From assembly GCA_030429625.1 (NCBI GenBank), contig JAUIFA010000004.1, positions 62,001 to 126,000 on the forward strand: a stretch of DNA of 64,000 bases. The letters run 5' to 3'. Each line of letters begins with the position of its first letter. Position 1 is the stretch's first letter. The notes below the pieces were generated by a model that was not told where the DNA came from, did no database searches, and saw nothing but the letters and a program-made list of their open reading frames with translations. This document shows, one piece after another, positions 47,706 through 56,525 of this stretch. This DNA comes from Alphaproteobacteria bacterium (GTDB lineage: Bacteria; Pseudomonadota; Alphaproteobacteria; Rickettsiales; UBA8987). Both the position numbers and the translations under genes were made by a program.

Positions 47706-48598
47706 GCCGCAATTCTTTCGGCCTCATTTAAGGGCGAATGGGGGACATAGCGCCCAAAAGGCTGTCCATCAAACCGTTTTGCGTATCCCAGTTCGTAAAG
47801 CTGTGAGTATAGGTTTGCGTAGGGCTTAAATCCTTCATTCGTCGTAAAAATATGAACAGGCTTATTTGCAGAACATGCCTCACATATCATTCGGATTGAG
47901 TCTTCACTGACCACGATTTCCTCTGCGGCATTGAGAAAAGACAAATAGGGGTTGTGTGCCCCTTGTTCTTTGCGATAATCGTAAAGAGAGTATTCACAAT
48001 TTACATGCTTGGTTAAGGTACTGACTGTTTCTGTTGTGGTTCGGGGGCTTGTGGTGATTAAGAGGGAGGCATTGGCTAATTTAGACAATTGGTTTAATTC
48101 ATTGGAAAATAATAACATATCTTCTTCATTATAGGATCTTCCGATATAATTTCCGCCGACGAGAACCGCAATATATGGGGCTGAAAAATCAACAGATAAA
48201 GGGGCACCTTTCAGAAGTGCGGGGGTAATTTTATTTAACAAACCAATGCTGGTGATTACGTTGGACGCTTTTTCATGCGGCTCATATTCCGGCACAACGA
48301 TAAGGTCAAACCCTTGCATGTTTTTTTGTGGTTTGAGCAGACTAACGGCCAGAGGCTTGTCCTTAAAGAATTCTTTTGCCTGAAGGATAGCGGCGGAGGT
48401 TTGTTCGCCTGTGCCAATAATAATGTCCGGAGAAGAAGAATTGCTTTGCAGAGCAAAATCAATTTCGGATGCGGAATGAATAAGCCGATTGTCAGACAAA
48501 GCCTGCGCCAAAGCAAGGGATTGCTGTACCCTGTGAGAATCATCGGAAATGATCCAGACAGTTGGGGGTGATTTTCTCATTGAAAAGAAGGACAACAT
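47681..48598 (-). CDS. ELM1-family (DUF1022) protein
   Basis: 305 aa. The layout resembles bacterial relatives of plant ELM1: WIISDDSHRVQQSLALAQAL at the N-terminus, PDIIIGTGEQTSA, LLKPQKNMQGFDLIVVPEYEP, VLVGGNYIGRSYNEED, and C-terminal EEIVVSEDSIRMICEACSANKPVHIF. The fold looks like a GT-B glycosyltransferase (two Rossmann halves), and alphaproteobacterial members often accompany LPS or glycan genes. Plant ELM1 acts in mitochondrial division; bacterial function is unknown. ATG 48580 (MRKSPPTV) is an alternative start. Confidence 0.75.
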   Translation of the reverse strand: MLSFFSMRKSPPTVWIISDDSHRVQQSLALAQALSDNRLIHSASEIDFALQSNSSSPDIIIGTGEQTSAAILQAKEFFKDKPLAVSLLKPQKNMQGFDLIVVPEYEPHEKASNVITSIGLLNKITPALLKGAPLSVDFSAPYIAVLVGGNYIGRSYNEEDMLLFSNELNQLSKLANASLLITTSPRTTTETVSTLTKHVNCEYSLYDYRKEQGAHNPYLSFLNAAEEIVVSEDSIRMICEACSANKPVHIFTTNEGFKPYANLYSQLYELGYAKRFDGQPFGRYVPHSPLNEAERIAAYIKSRML

Positions 48599-48671
48599 CG
48601 CTTTTACATGCTTGCAACTATGTAAGAAAAACGTTAGCCTAGCATTATTTCATGCCAAGGAAAAGCGATAT

Positions 48672-49745
48672 ATGCCAAAGCCTAACGCAAAGATTGCCAT
48701 CATTACTCGTACCAAAGATCGACCGGTTTTATTGCCGCGGGCGATAAAAAGTGTTCTTGGGCAAAGCTACGACAATTGGCTGCATGTGGTGATTAATGAT
48801 GGCGGGGATAAGAAAATTGTTGAAGACATATTGTCCTCTCACAAAGAAAAATATAAAAACCGGTTACACGTTCTTCATAATAAGACATCTTTGGGCATGG
48901 AGACGGCGGCAAACAAGGCCATTGATGCGTGCGAAAGCGCGTATGTGGTGATCCACGATGACGACGATGGCTGGCATAAAGATTTCCTTAAAAAGATGCT
49001 GGCGACGATAGAAACTTCTGAGATTCCCAATGTGGCGGGTGCGGTCTGTCACAGTGTAAAAATTGTTGAACAAATCAAGGGAAAGAAGACAAAAGAAATT
49101 TCACGTTCTTCATTTAACCAAATGGTTAATGATATTGGTTTATGGCGCATTTGCGGGGGAAATCTTTTTCCTCCTATCTCTTTCTTATACAAAAGAGCAG
49201 TGTTTGATAAAATCGGAGGCATGTACAACGAGGAGCTGCCGGTGATGGGAGATTGGGAATTTAATATTCGTTTTTGCCAGCATTATGAAATTGCGGTTTT
49301 GCCCGAAGAGCTTGCCTATTATTATCACAGAGAATCGGCTCAATCGAAAGGCGATGTTTACGCCAATTCGATTGTGGGAGGAGCCAACAAGCACGATTCT
49401 TACTATAATTATTTGCGCAATACTTTGCTGCGTAAAGATCTTGAACAGGGCAAGGTAGGTGTGGGGCATTTGGTAAACTTATCTTACGATTTGCGTACGG
49501 CCAGTGAAAAGCAAGATCAATATAGGATTGAGGAGATGGGCTCAATTGAGGAAGGGAAAAAACTGATACACGAAGTGTATCACAGCTCGAATCTTCAGCA
49601 TAAGGAAACACTAGACAATCTGGCAAGTAATCACTACGCAACCTCGGCCGAACTTCAGGATCAGGGCGGCCGCATTCGTGGGCTATATGCTATATTTAAG
49701 CCATTAATTTGGCTGGCCATAAAACTTAAACTGATCAGAAACTAG
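48672..49745 (+). CDS. Glycosyltransferase family 2
   Basis: 357 aa. GT-A fold: AIITRTKDRPVLLPRAIKSVLGQSY at the N-terminus, the metal/nucleotide-sugar segment VVIHDDDDGWHKDF near residue ~95, and PVMGDWEFNIRFCQHYEIAVLPE around residue 190. Soluble, with only a weakly hydrophobic C-terminal end (PLIWLAIKLKLIRN) that could dock at the membrane. It probably adds sugars to the glycan handled by this island. ATG 48672 is chosen since the longer frame reads into the divergent ELM1-like gene. It ends one base before the convergent sulfotransferase. Confidence 0.85.
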   Translation: MPKPNAKIAIITRTKDRPVLLPRAIKSVLGQSYDNWLHVVINDGGDKKIVEDILSSHKEKYKNRLHVLHNKTSLGMETAANKAIDACESAYVVIHDDDDGWHKDFLKKMLATIETSEIPNVAGAVCHSVKIVEQIKGKKTKEISRSSFNQMVNDIGLWRICGGNLFPPISFLYKRAVFDKIGGMYNEELPVMGDWEFNIRFCQHYEIAVLPEELAYYYHRESAQSKGDVYANSIVGGANKHDSYYNYLRNTLLRKDLEQGKVGVGHLVNLSYDLRTASEKQDQYRIEEMGSIEEGKKLIHEVYHSSNLQHKETLDNLASNHYATSAELQDQGGRIRGLYAIFKPLIWLAIKLKLIRN

Positions 49746-50693
49746 TTAGAAGAGTCTTTTCCACCAAGGGGCATTTTGTACCATGATGGCTTTTTCGAGC
49801 TGTTTTATTTCTTCATCTGATCCGTGAGGTGTAAACTTTCCGCCCTTTAGCGGCTCAAGAAAATCTACAAGCTGCTCATAAATTTTATCCAGTTGCCCAA
49901 GGTTAAGCTCATCTTTGCCGGCACTGTGCAAAGAAAACATATCAAAAACTTGGGCGGCCCAGCCCAGTTGATCGATGGCGTTAAGTGCGTCAGAAGATTG
50001 TTGATTGCGATAAAGCGTAGGGGAAACAATATTCTCAATTTTTTCGCCGACGTAAGTATATTCTTCCGGCCAAGAAAATTCAAGGTTACGGGCAATTCTT
50101 TCGGCAACATCTTGCCAGTTCTCAATTAATTCCGGATAGATATACACCACTCTTTTATGTCCACGGCTGTTTCTTTCTGCCTCAAGAACATGCGCCAACC
50201 ACCATAGCAGGGAGCGCTGTGTGTCACGATATTCATCGCCCCTTTTGGCCAGAGACAAGGCCACTTCCAGCGGATTTCTGATTGGAAGAACAAAGGAAAC
50301 GTCAAACCCTTGCTCTTTGGCAACCTCTGTCCATAAAGGTAAAAAACGGCAAATTCGTGGATCTTTAACAGCAATGAAGCGGTTTTGGTCAGAGAACGTC
50401 CCCAGCCATTGTGTAATGGTGTTTTTGGCTTGTTGTGCCGGAGCAGAACCCTGCCAGCCCGCAGGAAAAATATCACAATCATCGCTGCGTAAATGCATGG
50501 CCTTGAAGAGTGCTTCATGCAGGTCAACGACTTCTTGTGGTTCCCAATAGCCAAGGGCATTATCATATTCCGGAGCCGGAATGAGGTTGTCTCCAAGGCT
50601 AAATCCAAGAGTGTGCAGGATGTTGGCAAGAAGCGACGTGCCACTGCGGTGCATCCCTGCGATGATTACTAGTCTGCGTGCCTTATTGTCCAT
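49746..50693 (-). CDS. Sulfotransferase-family protein
   Basis: 315 aa. The loop VIIAGMHRSGTSLLANILHTLGF followed by NALGYWEPQEVVDLHEALF is a common variant in bacterial exopolysaccharide clusters; 3'-PB is FVLPIRNPLEVALSLAKR. Cytoplasmic, with an acceptor that cannot be read from sequence. It is the fifth sulfotransferase-like gene within 7.3 kb. Divergent from xerC across 53 bases. Confidence 0.8.
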   Translation of the reverse strand: MDNKARRLVIIAGMHRSGTSLLANILHTLGFSLGDNLIPAPEYDNALGYWEPQEVVDLHEALFKAMHLRSDDCDIFPAGWQGSAPAQQAKNTITQWLGTFSDQNRFIAVKDPRICRFLPLWTEVAKEQGFDVSFVLPIRNPLEVALSLAKRGDEYRDTQRSLLWWLAHVLEAERNSRGHKRVVYIYPELIENWQDVAERIARNLEFSWPEEYTYVGEKIENIVSPTLYRNQQSSDALNAIDQLGWAAQVFDMFSLHSAGKDELNLGQLDKIYEQLVDFLEPLKGGKFTPHGSDEEIKQLEKAIMVQNAPWWKRLF

Positions 50694-50746
50694 ATTTCAT
50701 CCAATATAGCCTGTTTTAATTTTCCTTTATACGCTATAATAGGTTT

Positions 50747-51673
50747 ATGGTGCAATATGATAAAGACATAGATCTCATTGTAGAGCAATGGCTGACCTGG
50801 CTGGAGCATCAGCGTAAATATTCTCCCAATACACTTGAGGCCTATGAGCGAGACATCCATAAGTTCTTTGAATTTATGGCACAGTACATACAAAAGAAAA
50901 TGACAACAGAGATTCTTCAAAAGATAGAATTAGCAGATTTTCGTTCGTGGCTGGCGGCGTGTAAGCGCAATAAATTGTCCAGTAGCTCCACGGCGCGTGC
51001 GTTGGCATGTGTGCGCAACTTCTTTAAATTTATGCAGCAGAAACACGGCATAACCAACAGTGCAATAGGTAGCGTTCGGACACCAAAGTTAGCCAAGGGC
51101 CTGCCCAAGGCGTTGGATGTTGAGAAGGCCATGGAGATGCTGGAAGAAATAAATAATAGGGAGGCACAAGAATTATGGGTTGTGAAAAGGAACAGCGCAC
51201 TGCTAATCCTAATTTATGGCGCAGGCCTGAGGATTTCTGAAGCATTATCGTTACGCTACAGTGACATGGAAAATCATTCCGGATCAGTAATAATCAAGGG
51301 TAAGGGAAATAAAGAGAGGGATATCCCATTCATATCACTTATAAAGCAGGCCATTGACGAATATGTCGAGATATGTCCCTATAATGTTCGATACGGCAAT
51401 GTGCTGTTTGTAGGAGTGCAGGGAAAAGCCTTGAGGCCGGAGGTTTTTCAGAAGGTGATTCGAAAAGCGCGGCAGCGACTGAATTTGCCAGAAACAGTTA
51501 CACCACATGCCTTTCGGCACAGCTTTGCAACGCATCTTCTGGGTAATGGTGGGGATTTGCGTTCCATACAAGAGCTGTTGGGGCACAAGAATCTTTCAAC
51601 AACACAACGCTATACCAAAGTTAATACCCAACAATTGTTGGAGAATTACGCTCAACTGCACCCAAGAAAATAA
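50747..51673 (+). CDS. xerC: Tyrosine recombinase XerC
   Basis: 308 aa, standard Xer length. With XerD it resolves chromosome dimers at dif. N-terminal SAM-like core-binding domain (~10-105, WLTWLEHQRKYSPNTLEAYERD), catalytic Arg in GAGLRISEAL, Lys in IKGKGNKERDIPF, HAFRHSFATHLL (His and Arg), LLGHKNLSTTQRYTKV with His and Tyr nucleophile. All catalytic residues are kept. No att sites or phage genes flank it, so it is the housekeeping enzyme rather than an integrase. XerC rather than XerD is my judgement by overall pattern. Confidence 0.88.
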   Translation: MVQYDKDIDLIVEQWLTWLEHQRKYSPNTLEAYERDIHKFFEFMAQYIQKKMTTEILQKIELADFRSWLAACKRNKLSSSSTARALACVRNFFKFMQQKHGITNSAIGSVRTPKLAKGLPKALDVEKAMEMLEEINNREAQELWVVKRNSALLILIYGAGLRISEALSLRYSDMENHSGSVIIKGKGNKERDIPFISLIKQAIDEYVEICPYNVRYGNVLFVGVQGKALRPEVFQKVIRKARQRLNLPETVTPHAFRHSFATHLLGNGGDLRSIQELLGHKNLSTTQRYTKVNTQQLLENYAQLHPRK

Positions 51674-51679
51674 AAGACG

Positions 51680-52993
51680 TTATTTATCTTCGTCATCTTC
51701 CAAAATTGAGGGGCTTTCAATTGGGCTCATTGAGTCAAAAATAGACGATGTTTCTCCCTCGCTCTGACTTTGAGGCGTGTTTTCGTTGGCGTCTTTGGTA
51801 TGATTGTCTCTTTGTATTGGCTCAGGAGGGTGGACCGTGTGGGGCGTATTTTCCACATGTTCTTCGTCTTTCACACTACTGCCCCATTGACCGGAGGAAT
51901 AAATTTCCAAATTATGCTTACCGGCAAGGCCCGTTAGACGGAAATTATTGCCATATTGGTCGGCGATGTAAATAACCTGATGATTGTCAAAATAAAGAGG
52001 CACCTTATTAATGTGAATTTCATTGTCGGAGACGTACTCTAATTTATTGTCATCGCTGTCGAGCAGAATAGTGATGTTTTTATAGGTCTGTCTGGTTTTA
52101 TCAGAAAGTTTTACTGAATCATTGCCGGCTCCGGCCTCTTTTTCGGAAATAAATTTTATTGGCCGTTGAAAGCTTTTATCGATAATCAATGTGACAGGAT
52201 GGCCGACAATAATGTTAATGACTTCTTCTACGGACTTTATAAGCCGGAGTGAGCGTTTCTCCCCTGGTCGGGTGATACTGATAACACCGTCTTTGGTTTC
52301 TTTGTTAAAGCGAATAAAGAATTCTTCTCCTTCAATAGGCAAGAGGCGCACATAATTATTACCGGTTTCATCAAACAGCAAATCTTTGCTATAGACTTCA
52401 GCAATTGCATGTTGACCGCTATAAATGGTGTCTTTTAAAATTTCTTCAACATGAGGCGTTGTTTCATCGGCCTGAACAAATCGGGTGATATTGCGTATGG
52501 ATTTGATGGCCGATGCCTCAAGCGTGTTGGACAGGCTTTTACGTATTTTTGGTGCTTCTATTTTTTTACGTTCGTCTTTGTGTATAATTTTTTGGTGCAG
52601 CTCTCTTTTTACGATTTCTGTTTCTTCCAATGATAAGTCTTTTATAAGTCGGCGGTCAATGCCGTAGCGCCGATCTTGCTTGCCCTTCCTTCTGTCAAAG
52701 ATATTCAGCGTGCGCCATCCTTTGGCTTTTTTCTGTCGACGATCAGGAATAGCTCTTCTATCATAGGAGGTATGCCACCGTTTCTTACGCCGACGTTCTT
52801 CGAATTCTTTGGACTCTTCTTCTTCCTTAGGCGCGATGTCTTGTTTGCCTTCCTCAGGGGGAGAGCCAGGCTCTTGTATAACACCATCTTCATCATAATT
52901 TAGGGGTGTAAGAATGGCCGGATCATGCTCGTCTTGTGGCTTGGGCGCACTTGGCGGTGTGTTGAAAAGATTTTTTAGAAATCCAAATACCAT
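51680..52993 (-). CDS. Unrecognised charged 437-aa protein with DRR motifs, downstream of RTX gene
   Basis: No family recognised. Residues ~1-60 are Pro/Glu-rich; ~65-125 form a very basic section with repeated DRR triplets (SYDRRAIPDRRQ, FDRRKGKQDRRYGIDRR), like Arg motifs seen next to PilZ domains; ~130-200 is helical and charged; ~200-380 looks like beta-rich folded sequence (YVRLLPIEGEEFFIRFNK, HPVTLIIDKSFQRPIKFIS, PLYFDNHQVIYIADQYGNNFRLTG); the last ~55 are acidic/Ser-rich and disordered. No signal peptide. It begins 14 bases after the RTX stop, so the two form one transcript. Confidence 0.65.
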   Translation of the reverse strand: MVFGFLKNLFNTPPSAPKPQDEHDPAILTPLNYDEDGVIQEPGSPPEEGKQDIAPKEEEESKEFEERRRKKRWHTSYDRRAIPDRRQKKAKGWRTLNIFDRRKGKQDRRYGIDRRLIKDLSLEETEIVKRELHQKIIHKDERKKIEAPKIRKSLSNTLEASAIKSIRNITRFVQADETTPHVEEILKDTIYSGQHAIAEVYSKDLLFDETGNNYVRLLPIEGEEFFIRFNKETKDGVISITRPGEKRSLRLIKSVEEVINIIVGHPVTLIIDKSFQRPIKFISEKEAGAGNDSVKLSDKTRQTYKNITILLDSDDNKLEYVSDNEIHINKVPLYFDNHQVIYIADQYGNNFRLTGLAGKHNLEIYSSGQWGSSVKDEEHVENTPHTVHPPEPIQRDNHTKDANENTPQSQSEGETSSIFDSMSPIESPSILEDDEDK

Positions 52994-53007
52994 ATACAGC
53001 CCTTTGT

Positions 53008-54087
53008 TTAAGAAATTTCACCGAAGATGAATATGGACACCCCGACATCGTCCACCTCTATGCCTAGAAGGGTTATCGTGGCAGCATCGGTCAAGGTAAG
53101 TAAGGCATTTCCATTGCCATCATCACTTATCTCAACGGCATCTCCCCCAGAATAGTCAATAAGTTGGATTACATCTTCCCCAATGGTAAAGTCGGTGATG
53201 ACATCGGCCTCGTTGGCGTTTATGGCCGAATCATAGCGAAAGACATCGTTACCGGTGCCTCCTGTAAGAGTATCATCCCCTGCCCCACCAAAGAGCGTAT
53301 CTGCGCCTTTCTGACCAAGGATAAGGTCGCCATCTCCTCCTCCATTGATGGTGTCGTTGCCTGCCCCACCAATGATGGTATCCGCGCCGTTTCCGCCACT
53401 AATGGTATCGTCGTCTGCGTGAGCACGGATGGAGTCATTGCCATCATCTCCAGAAATGGAGTCTGCGCCGTTATTACCAAAGATAGTATCCCCACCGTCT
53501 CCGCCACTTAAAATATCATTGCCGGTCCCTCCGCGGATGGAATCATTGCCGCCGTCCCCATTGACGGTATCGTCCCCGTCATTGGAATAGATACTGTCAT
53601 CATCGGAGCCGCCGGAAATCGAATCGGCACCGTTCTGGCCTTTTATCAGGTCATTGCCCGCCCCGCCGGAAATCGAATCGTTGTCGGTGCCACCAAGTAT
53701 GGTGTCGTTACCGGTACCTCCATCAATGGTGTCCGCACCGGCATTGCCACGAAGTTCATCATTGCCACCATTGCCATTGAGCACATCGTTGCCAGTCCCG
53801 CCAAAAATCGCGTCGTCTCCGGTGCCACCGGAAACGGAGTCCACTCCGTTATCGCCATAGACAGTGTCATTATCCCCACCGCCGATGATGGTGTCGTTGC
53901 CAGTCCCGCCCCGAATCAGGTCATTGCCCGCCCCGCCGAGAAGAGAATCATCTCCAGCATTGCCTTGAACCGTATCGTCTCCGGCACTGGCATCGATGGT
54001 GTCATCCCCTTCATTGCCATAAATTGCATCTATCAGAGCCGTTCCGGTTAGGGAATCGTCACTGGTTGTTCCCACGAGGTTGGTCAT
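53008..54087 (-). CDS. RTX (haemolysin-type Ca-binding repeat) protein
   Basis: 359 aa. Residues ~10-290 are back-to-back nonapeptide repeats of GGxGxDxux type (GGTGNDTI, GGAGNDLI, GNNGADSI), about thirty, forming a Ca-loaded parallel beta roll. The C-terminal ~65 residues (DVFRYDSAINANEADVITDFT and the following beta strands) resemble the end domain of serralysin-type RTX proteins that carries the type I secretion signal. There is no protease, lipase or adhesin domain, and no T1SS genes in the window. Probably secreted and extracellular. Good AAGGAG before ATG. Confidence 0.88.
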   Translation of the reverse strand: MTNLVGTTSDDSLTGTALIDAIYGNEGDDTIDASAGDDTVQGNAGDDSLLGGAGNDLIRGGTGNDTIIGGGDNDTVYGDNGVDSVSGGTGDDAIFGGTGNDVLNGNGGNDELRGNAGADTIDGGTGNDTILGGTDNDSISGGAGNDLIKGQNGADSISGGSDDDSIYSNDGDDTVNGDGGNDSIRGGTGNDILSGGDGGDTIFGNNGADSISGDDGNDSIRAHADDDTISGGNGADTIIGGAGNDTINGGGDGDLILGQKGADTLFGGAGDDTLTGGTGNDVFRYDSAINANEADVITDFTIGEDVIQLIDYSGGDAVEISDDGNGNALLTLTDAATITLLGIEVDDVGVSIFIFGEIS

Positions 54088-54130
54088 AGCATTCTTCTCC
54101 TTGAATGACTGGATTATAGCCTATCGATAA

Positions 54131-54877
54131 TTAGTTTTCCAGCAAATTACCACCATACGACGTTGCCAAATCAATTGCCTTGATTTCTACCTCATCAAGC
54201 AGCGAAACATTGTGACTCCGTATTACGATACTGACGCACAGCATTTCTCCCCTTATGGAGGGATAACTGCCAATCTCAACGTCAGGATAATGATGTTGCA
54301 ACCGGGCAAGATCGTCGGCAATATCGCCTTCAATTAAGGCGGCAGTGACGCTGCGTGAATGGATGGGAAAGCTCCCAGATAAGGTTGGTATGACGGAGTC
54401 AAACATTTTTTGCATCACGTTGGGAATGCCCGCCATCACATACACATTGTCGATAATAAAGCCAGGGGCTGCTGAAAGTGGATTGGCGATTAAGGATGCG
54501 CCTTCGGGGGTCATGGCCATACGCCTTCTTGCATCGTTAAAGGGTTGTGCCCGCTGGGCATAAAACTCTTCCAACAAGGCATAGGCCTCTGGATGTATGG
54601 TAAGCTCGAGACCAAGTGCTTTGGCAACGGACGCACTGGTGATGTCATCATGTGTCGGGCCAATGCCTCCGGTGGTAAAGACATAATCATTATCCGCACG
54701 CAGAAGGTTTACGGTTTCTACAATAATTGTTTCATCGTCAGGAATAAAGCGAACCTCACAAAGTCGAATGCCGTGTTCAACCAGACCTCTAGCAATATAC
54801 TGCACATTCACGTCCTGAGTTCTGCCGGACAAGATTTCATTGCCGATAATAATGATGGCTGCTGTTGGTTGTTTCAT
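54131..54877 (-). CDS. CinA/MoaB-type molybdopterin-binding domain protein
   Basis: 248 aa. The MoCF-like fold is clear: AIIIIGNEILSGRTQDVNVQYIARGL, then FTTGGIGPTHDDITSASVAKAL. It corresponds to the N-terminal part of CinA (competence/damage-inducible protein A) and lacks the C-terminal nicotinamide-nucleotide deamidase domain. Such stand-alone proteins are widespread in Alphaproteobacteria; their activity (ADP-ribose or molybdopterin related) is not settled. Divergent from map across a 117-base region that should hold both promoters. Confidence 0.85.
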   Translation of the reverse strand: MKQPTAAIIIIGNEILSGRTQDVNVQYIARGLVEHGIRLCEVRFIPDDETIIVETVNLLRADNDYVFTTGGIGPTHDDITSASVAKALGLELTIHPEAYALLEEFYAQRAQPFNDARRRMAMTPEGASLIANPLSAAPGFIIDNVYVMAGIPNVMQKMFDSVIPTLSGSFPIHSRSVTAALIEGDIADDLARLQHHYPDVEIGSYPSIRGEMLCVSIVIRSHNVSLLDEVEIKAIDLATSYGGNLLEN

Positions 54878-54994
54878 ATTTTATTCCACGATTAAAAAGA
54901 GTGTACGTTTTTAGTTGCAAAACCATGCAAACACTATCACTATCCCGATATTACAGGCAATGTTTATGTTTATTATTAAGGAAAAAGAACAGGA

Positions 54995-55795
54995 ATGCAA
55001 AATAAAGACGGTATAGAGATTCACAACGACCCTTCCGAATATGAAGGCATGCGTAAAGCCGGAAGGCTTGCCGCTGAAGTGCTGGATATGGTTAGTGAAC
55101 ATGTGGTCCCTGGTGTGACCACCGACCATCTCAATGACTTATGCCATGACATGACCATTAAGGCCGGTGCGATTTCCGCGCCGCTAAATTATAAAGGGTT
55201 TCCAAAATCAATCTGTACCTCCGTCAATAATGTGGTGTGCCATGGTATTCCCAGCGATAAAAAACTTAAAGATGGGGATGTTGTAAATATTGATGTGACG
55301 GTGATTCTAGATGGTTGGTATGGTGATACAAGCCGTATGTTCTGGGTTGGAGATAAGGTGTCCATAAAAGCAAAACGCCTGACGCAAGTGACCTACGATG
55401 CGATGATGAAAGGTATCGAAGCAGTAAAACCAGGGGCAACCACGGGGGACATTGGTCATGCCATTCAGACCTATGCGGAGGGCTTTGGCTATGGTGTGGT
55501 AACGGATTTTTGTGGTCATGGTTTGGGTCGGGTGTTTCATACTGTTCCCAATATTTTGCATGTGGGGACTCCTGGCAAGGGCATTGTTTTGGAAGAAGGA
55601 ATGTTTTTTACCGTTGAGCCGATGATTAATATTGGCAGACCGGAAACAAAAATAAATAAAAAGGATGGCTGGACGGCGACAACAAAAGACCGATCACTGT
55701 CCGCGCAGTTTGAACATAGTTTGGCGGTGACATCTGATGGGTTTGAAATTTTTACTTTGTCGCCGAAAAAACTATACCATCCTCCGTATAATTAG
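54995..55795 (+). CDS. map: Methionine aminopeptidase, type I
   Basis: 266 aa. It removes N-terminal Met co-translationally, using a dinuclear metal centre. Metal ligands appear in order: VVNIDVTVILDGWYGDTSRMF (two Asp), CGHGLGRVFHTVPNI (His), FFTVEPMINIG (Glu) and SAQFEHSLAVT (Glu). His in KGFPKSICTSVNNVVCHGIP is the substrate-side residue. All are intact. Leads a forward run map-radC-lemA-DUF3137-like gene. Confidence 0.97.
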   Translation: MQNKDGIEIHNDPSEYEGMRKAGRLAAEVLDMVSEHVVPGVTTDHLNDLCHDMTIKAGAISAPLNYKGFPKSICTSVNNVVCHGIPSDKKLKDGDVVNIDVTVILDGWYGDTSRMFWVGDKVSIKAKRLTQVTYDAMMKGIEAVKPGATTGDIGHAIQTYAEGFGYGVVTDFCGHGLGRVFHTVPNILHVGTPGKGIVLEEGMFFTVEPMINIGRPETKINKKDGWTATTKDRSLSAQFEHSLAVTSDGFEIFTLSPKKLYHPPYN

Positions 55796-55804
55796 GAGAG
55801 ATTG

Positions 55805-56494
55805 ATGGTAGGGAATGCGATAAATGTCAGCAATAATGGACATCGCAAGCGTTTAAAGGAGCGCTTCCTAAAAGATTGTGGCAAGTCAATGGCCGATTAT
55901 GAACTGCTCGAAATGTTACTGTTTAACAGTTTGCCAAGAGGCGACGCAAAGCCTTTGGCCAAGGCATTGATTGCGGAATTTGGTGACCTTGCGCATGTTA
56001 TTAGTGCCCGTCCAGAAGAGCTTCGGGCGATAAAAGGAATGGGGGATTCTTCCATTTCTGCACTGAAGGTGGTTCAGGAGGCCAGTGTTCGCCTTCTTAA
56101 TATTAACATTAAAGACAAGCCTGTTTTAAAATCGTGGAAAGCCTTACTGGACTATTGCCGTGCGACAATGGCTTACAATAAAACAGAGCAGGTAAGGGTG
56201 TTTTATCTTGATAGAAAACTCAAAATGATTTCCGATGAGCTACAACAGCAGGGAACAGTCGATCATACTCCAATATATCCACGGGAGGTGATTAAGCGTG
56301 CATTGGATCTTGGTGCCTCAGCACTCATTTTGGCGCACAACCACCCCAGCGGGGATCCCTCTCCCTCAAAAGCAGACATCGAGATGACGCGGAACATAAT
56401 GAGAGCTGCTGCTGCACTTAACATAGATGTGCATGATCATCTTATCATAGGTGGAAAAAAACATTATAGCTTTGCATCAAACGGCCTGTTATAA
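55805..56494 (+). CDS. radC: RadC-family JAMM protein
   Basis: 229 aa. N-terminal helix-hairpin-helix-like region (LLEMLLFNSLPRGDAKPLAKALIAEF, then IKGMGDSSISALKVVQ) and a C-terminal MPN domain with zinc ligands in LILAHNHPSGDPSPSKADIEMT. Role not settled; once linked to DNA repair in E. coli, but that has been questioned. ATG 55805 is used since AGGAG at 55794-55798 fits it; the TTG three bases earlier is less likely. The ribosome site overlaps the map stop. Confidence 0.93.
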   Translation: MVGNAINVSNNGHRKRLKERFLKDCGKSMADYELLEMLLFNSLPRGDAKPLAKALIAEFGDLAHVISARPEELRAIKGMGDSSISALKVVQEASVRLLNINIKDKPVLKSWKALLDYCRATMAYNKTEQVRVFYLDRKLKMISDELQQQGTVDHTPIYPREVIKRALDLGASALILAHNHPSGDPSPSKADIEMTRNIMRAAAALNIDVHDHLIIGGKKHYSFASNGLL

Positions 56495-56525
56495 ATAAGA
56501 GAATATTAATAAGGAGAATAAAGGG

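Noticed and set aside
50747-51673. Tyrosine recombinase as integrase of a mobile island next to the glycan genes
   Set aside because: Length and motifs are those of housekeeping Xer. No att repeats, tRNA target, phage or transposase genes are visible nearby.
53164-54060. Tandem repeat array resembling a CRISPR or minisatellite
   Set aside because: The repeats are in frame and encode RTX nonapeptides; units are 27 bases and degenerate, with no repeat-spacer pattern.
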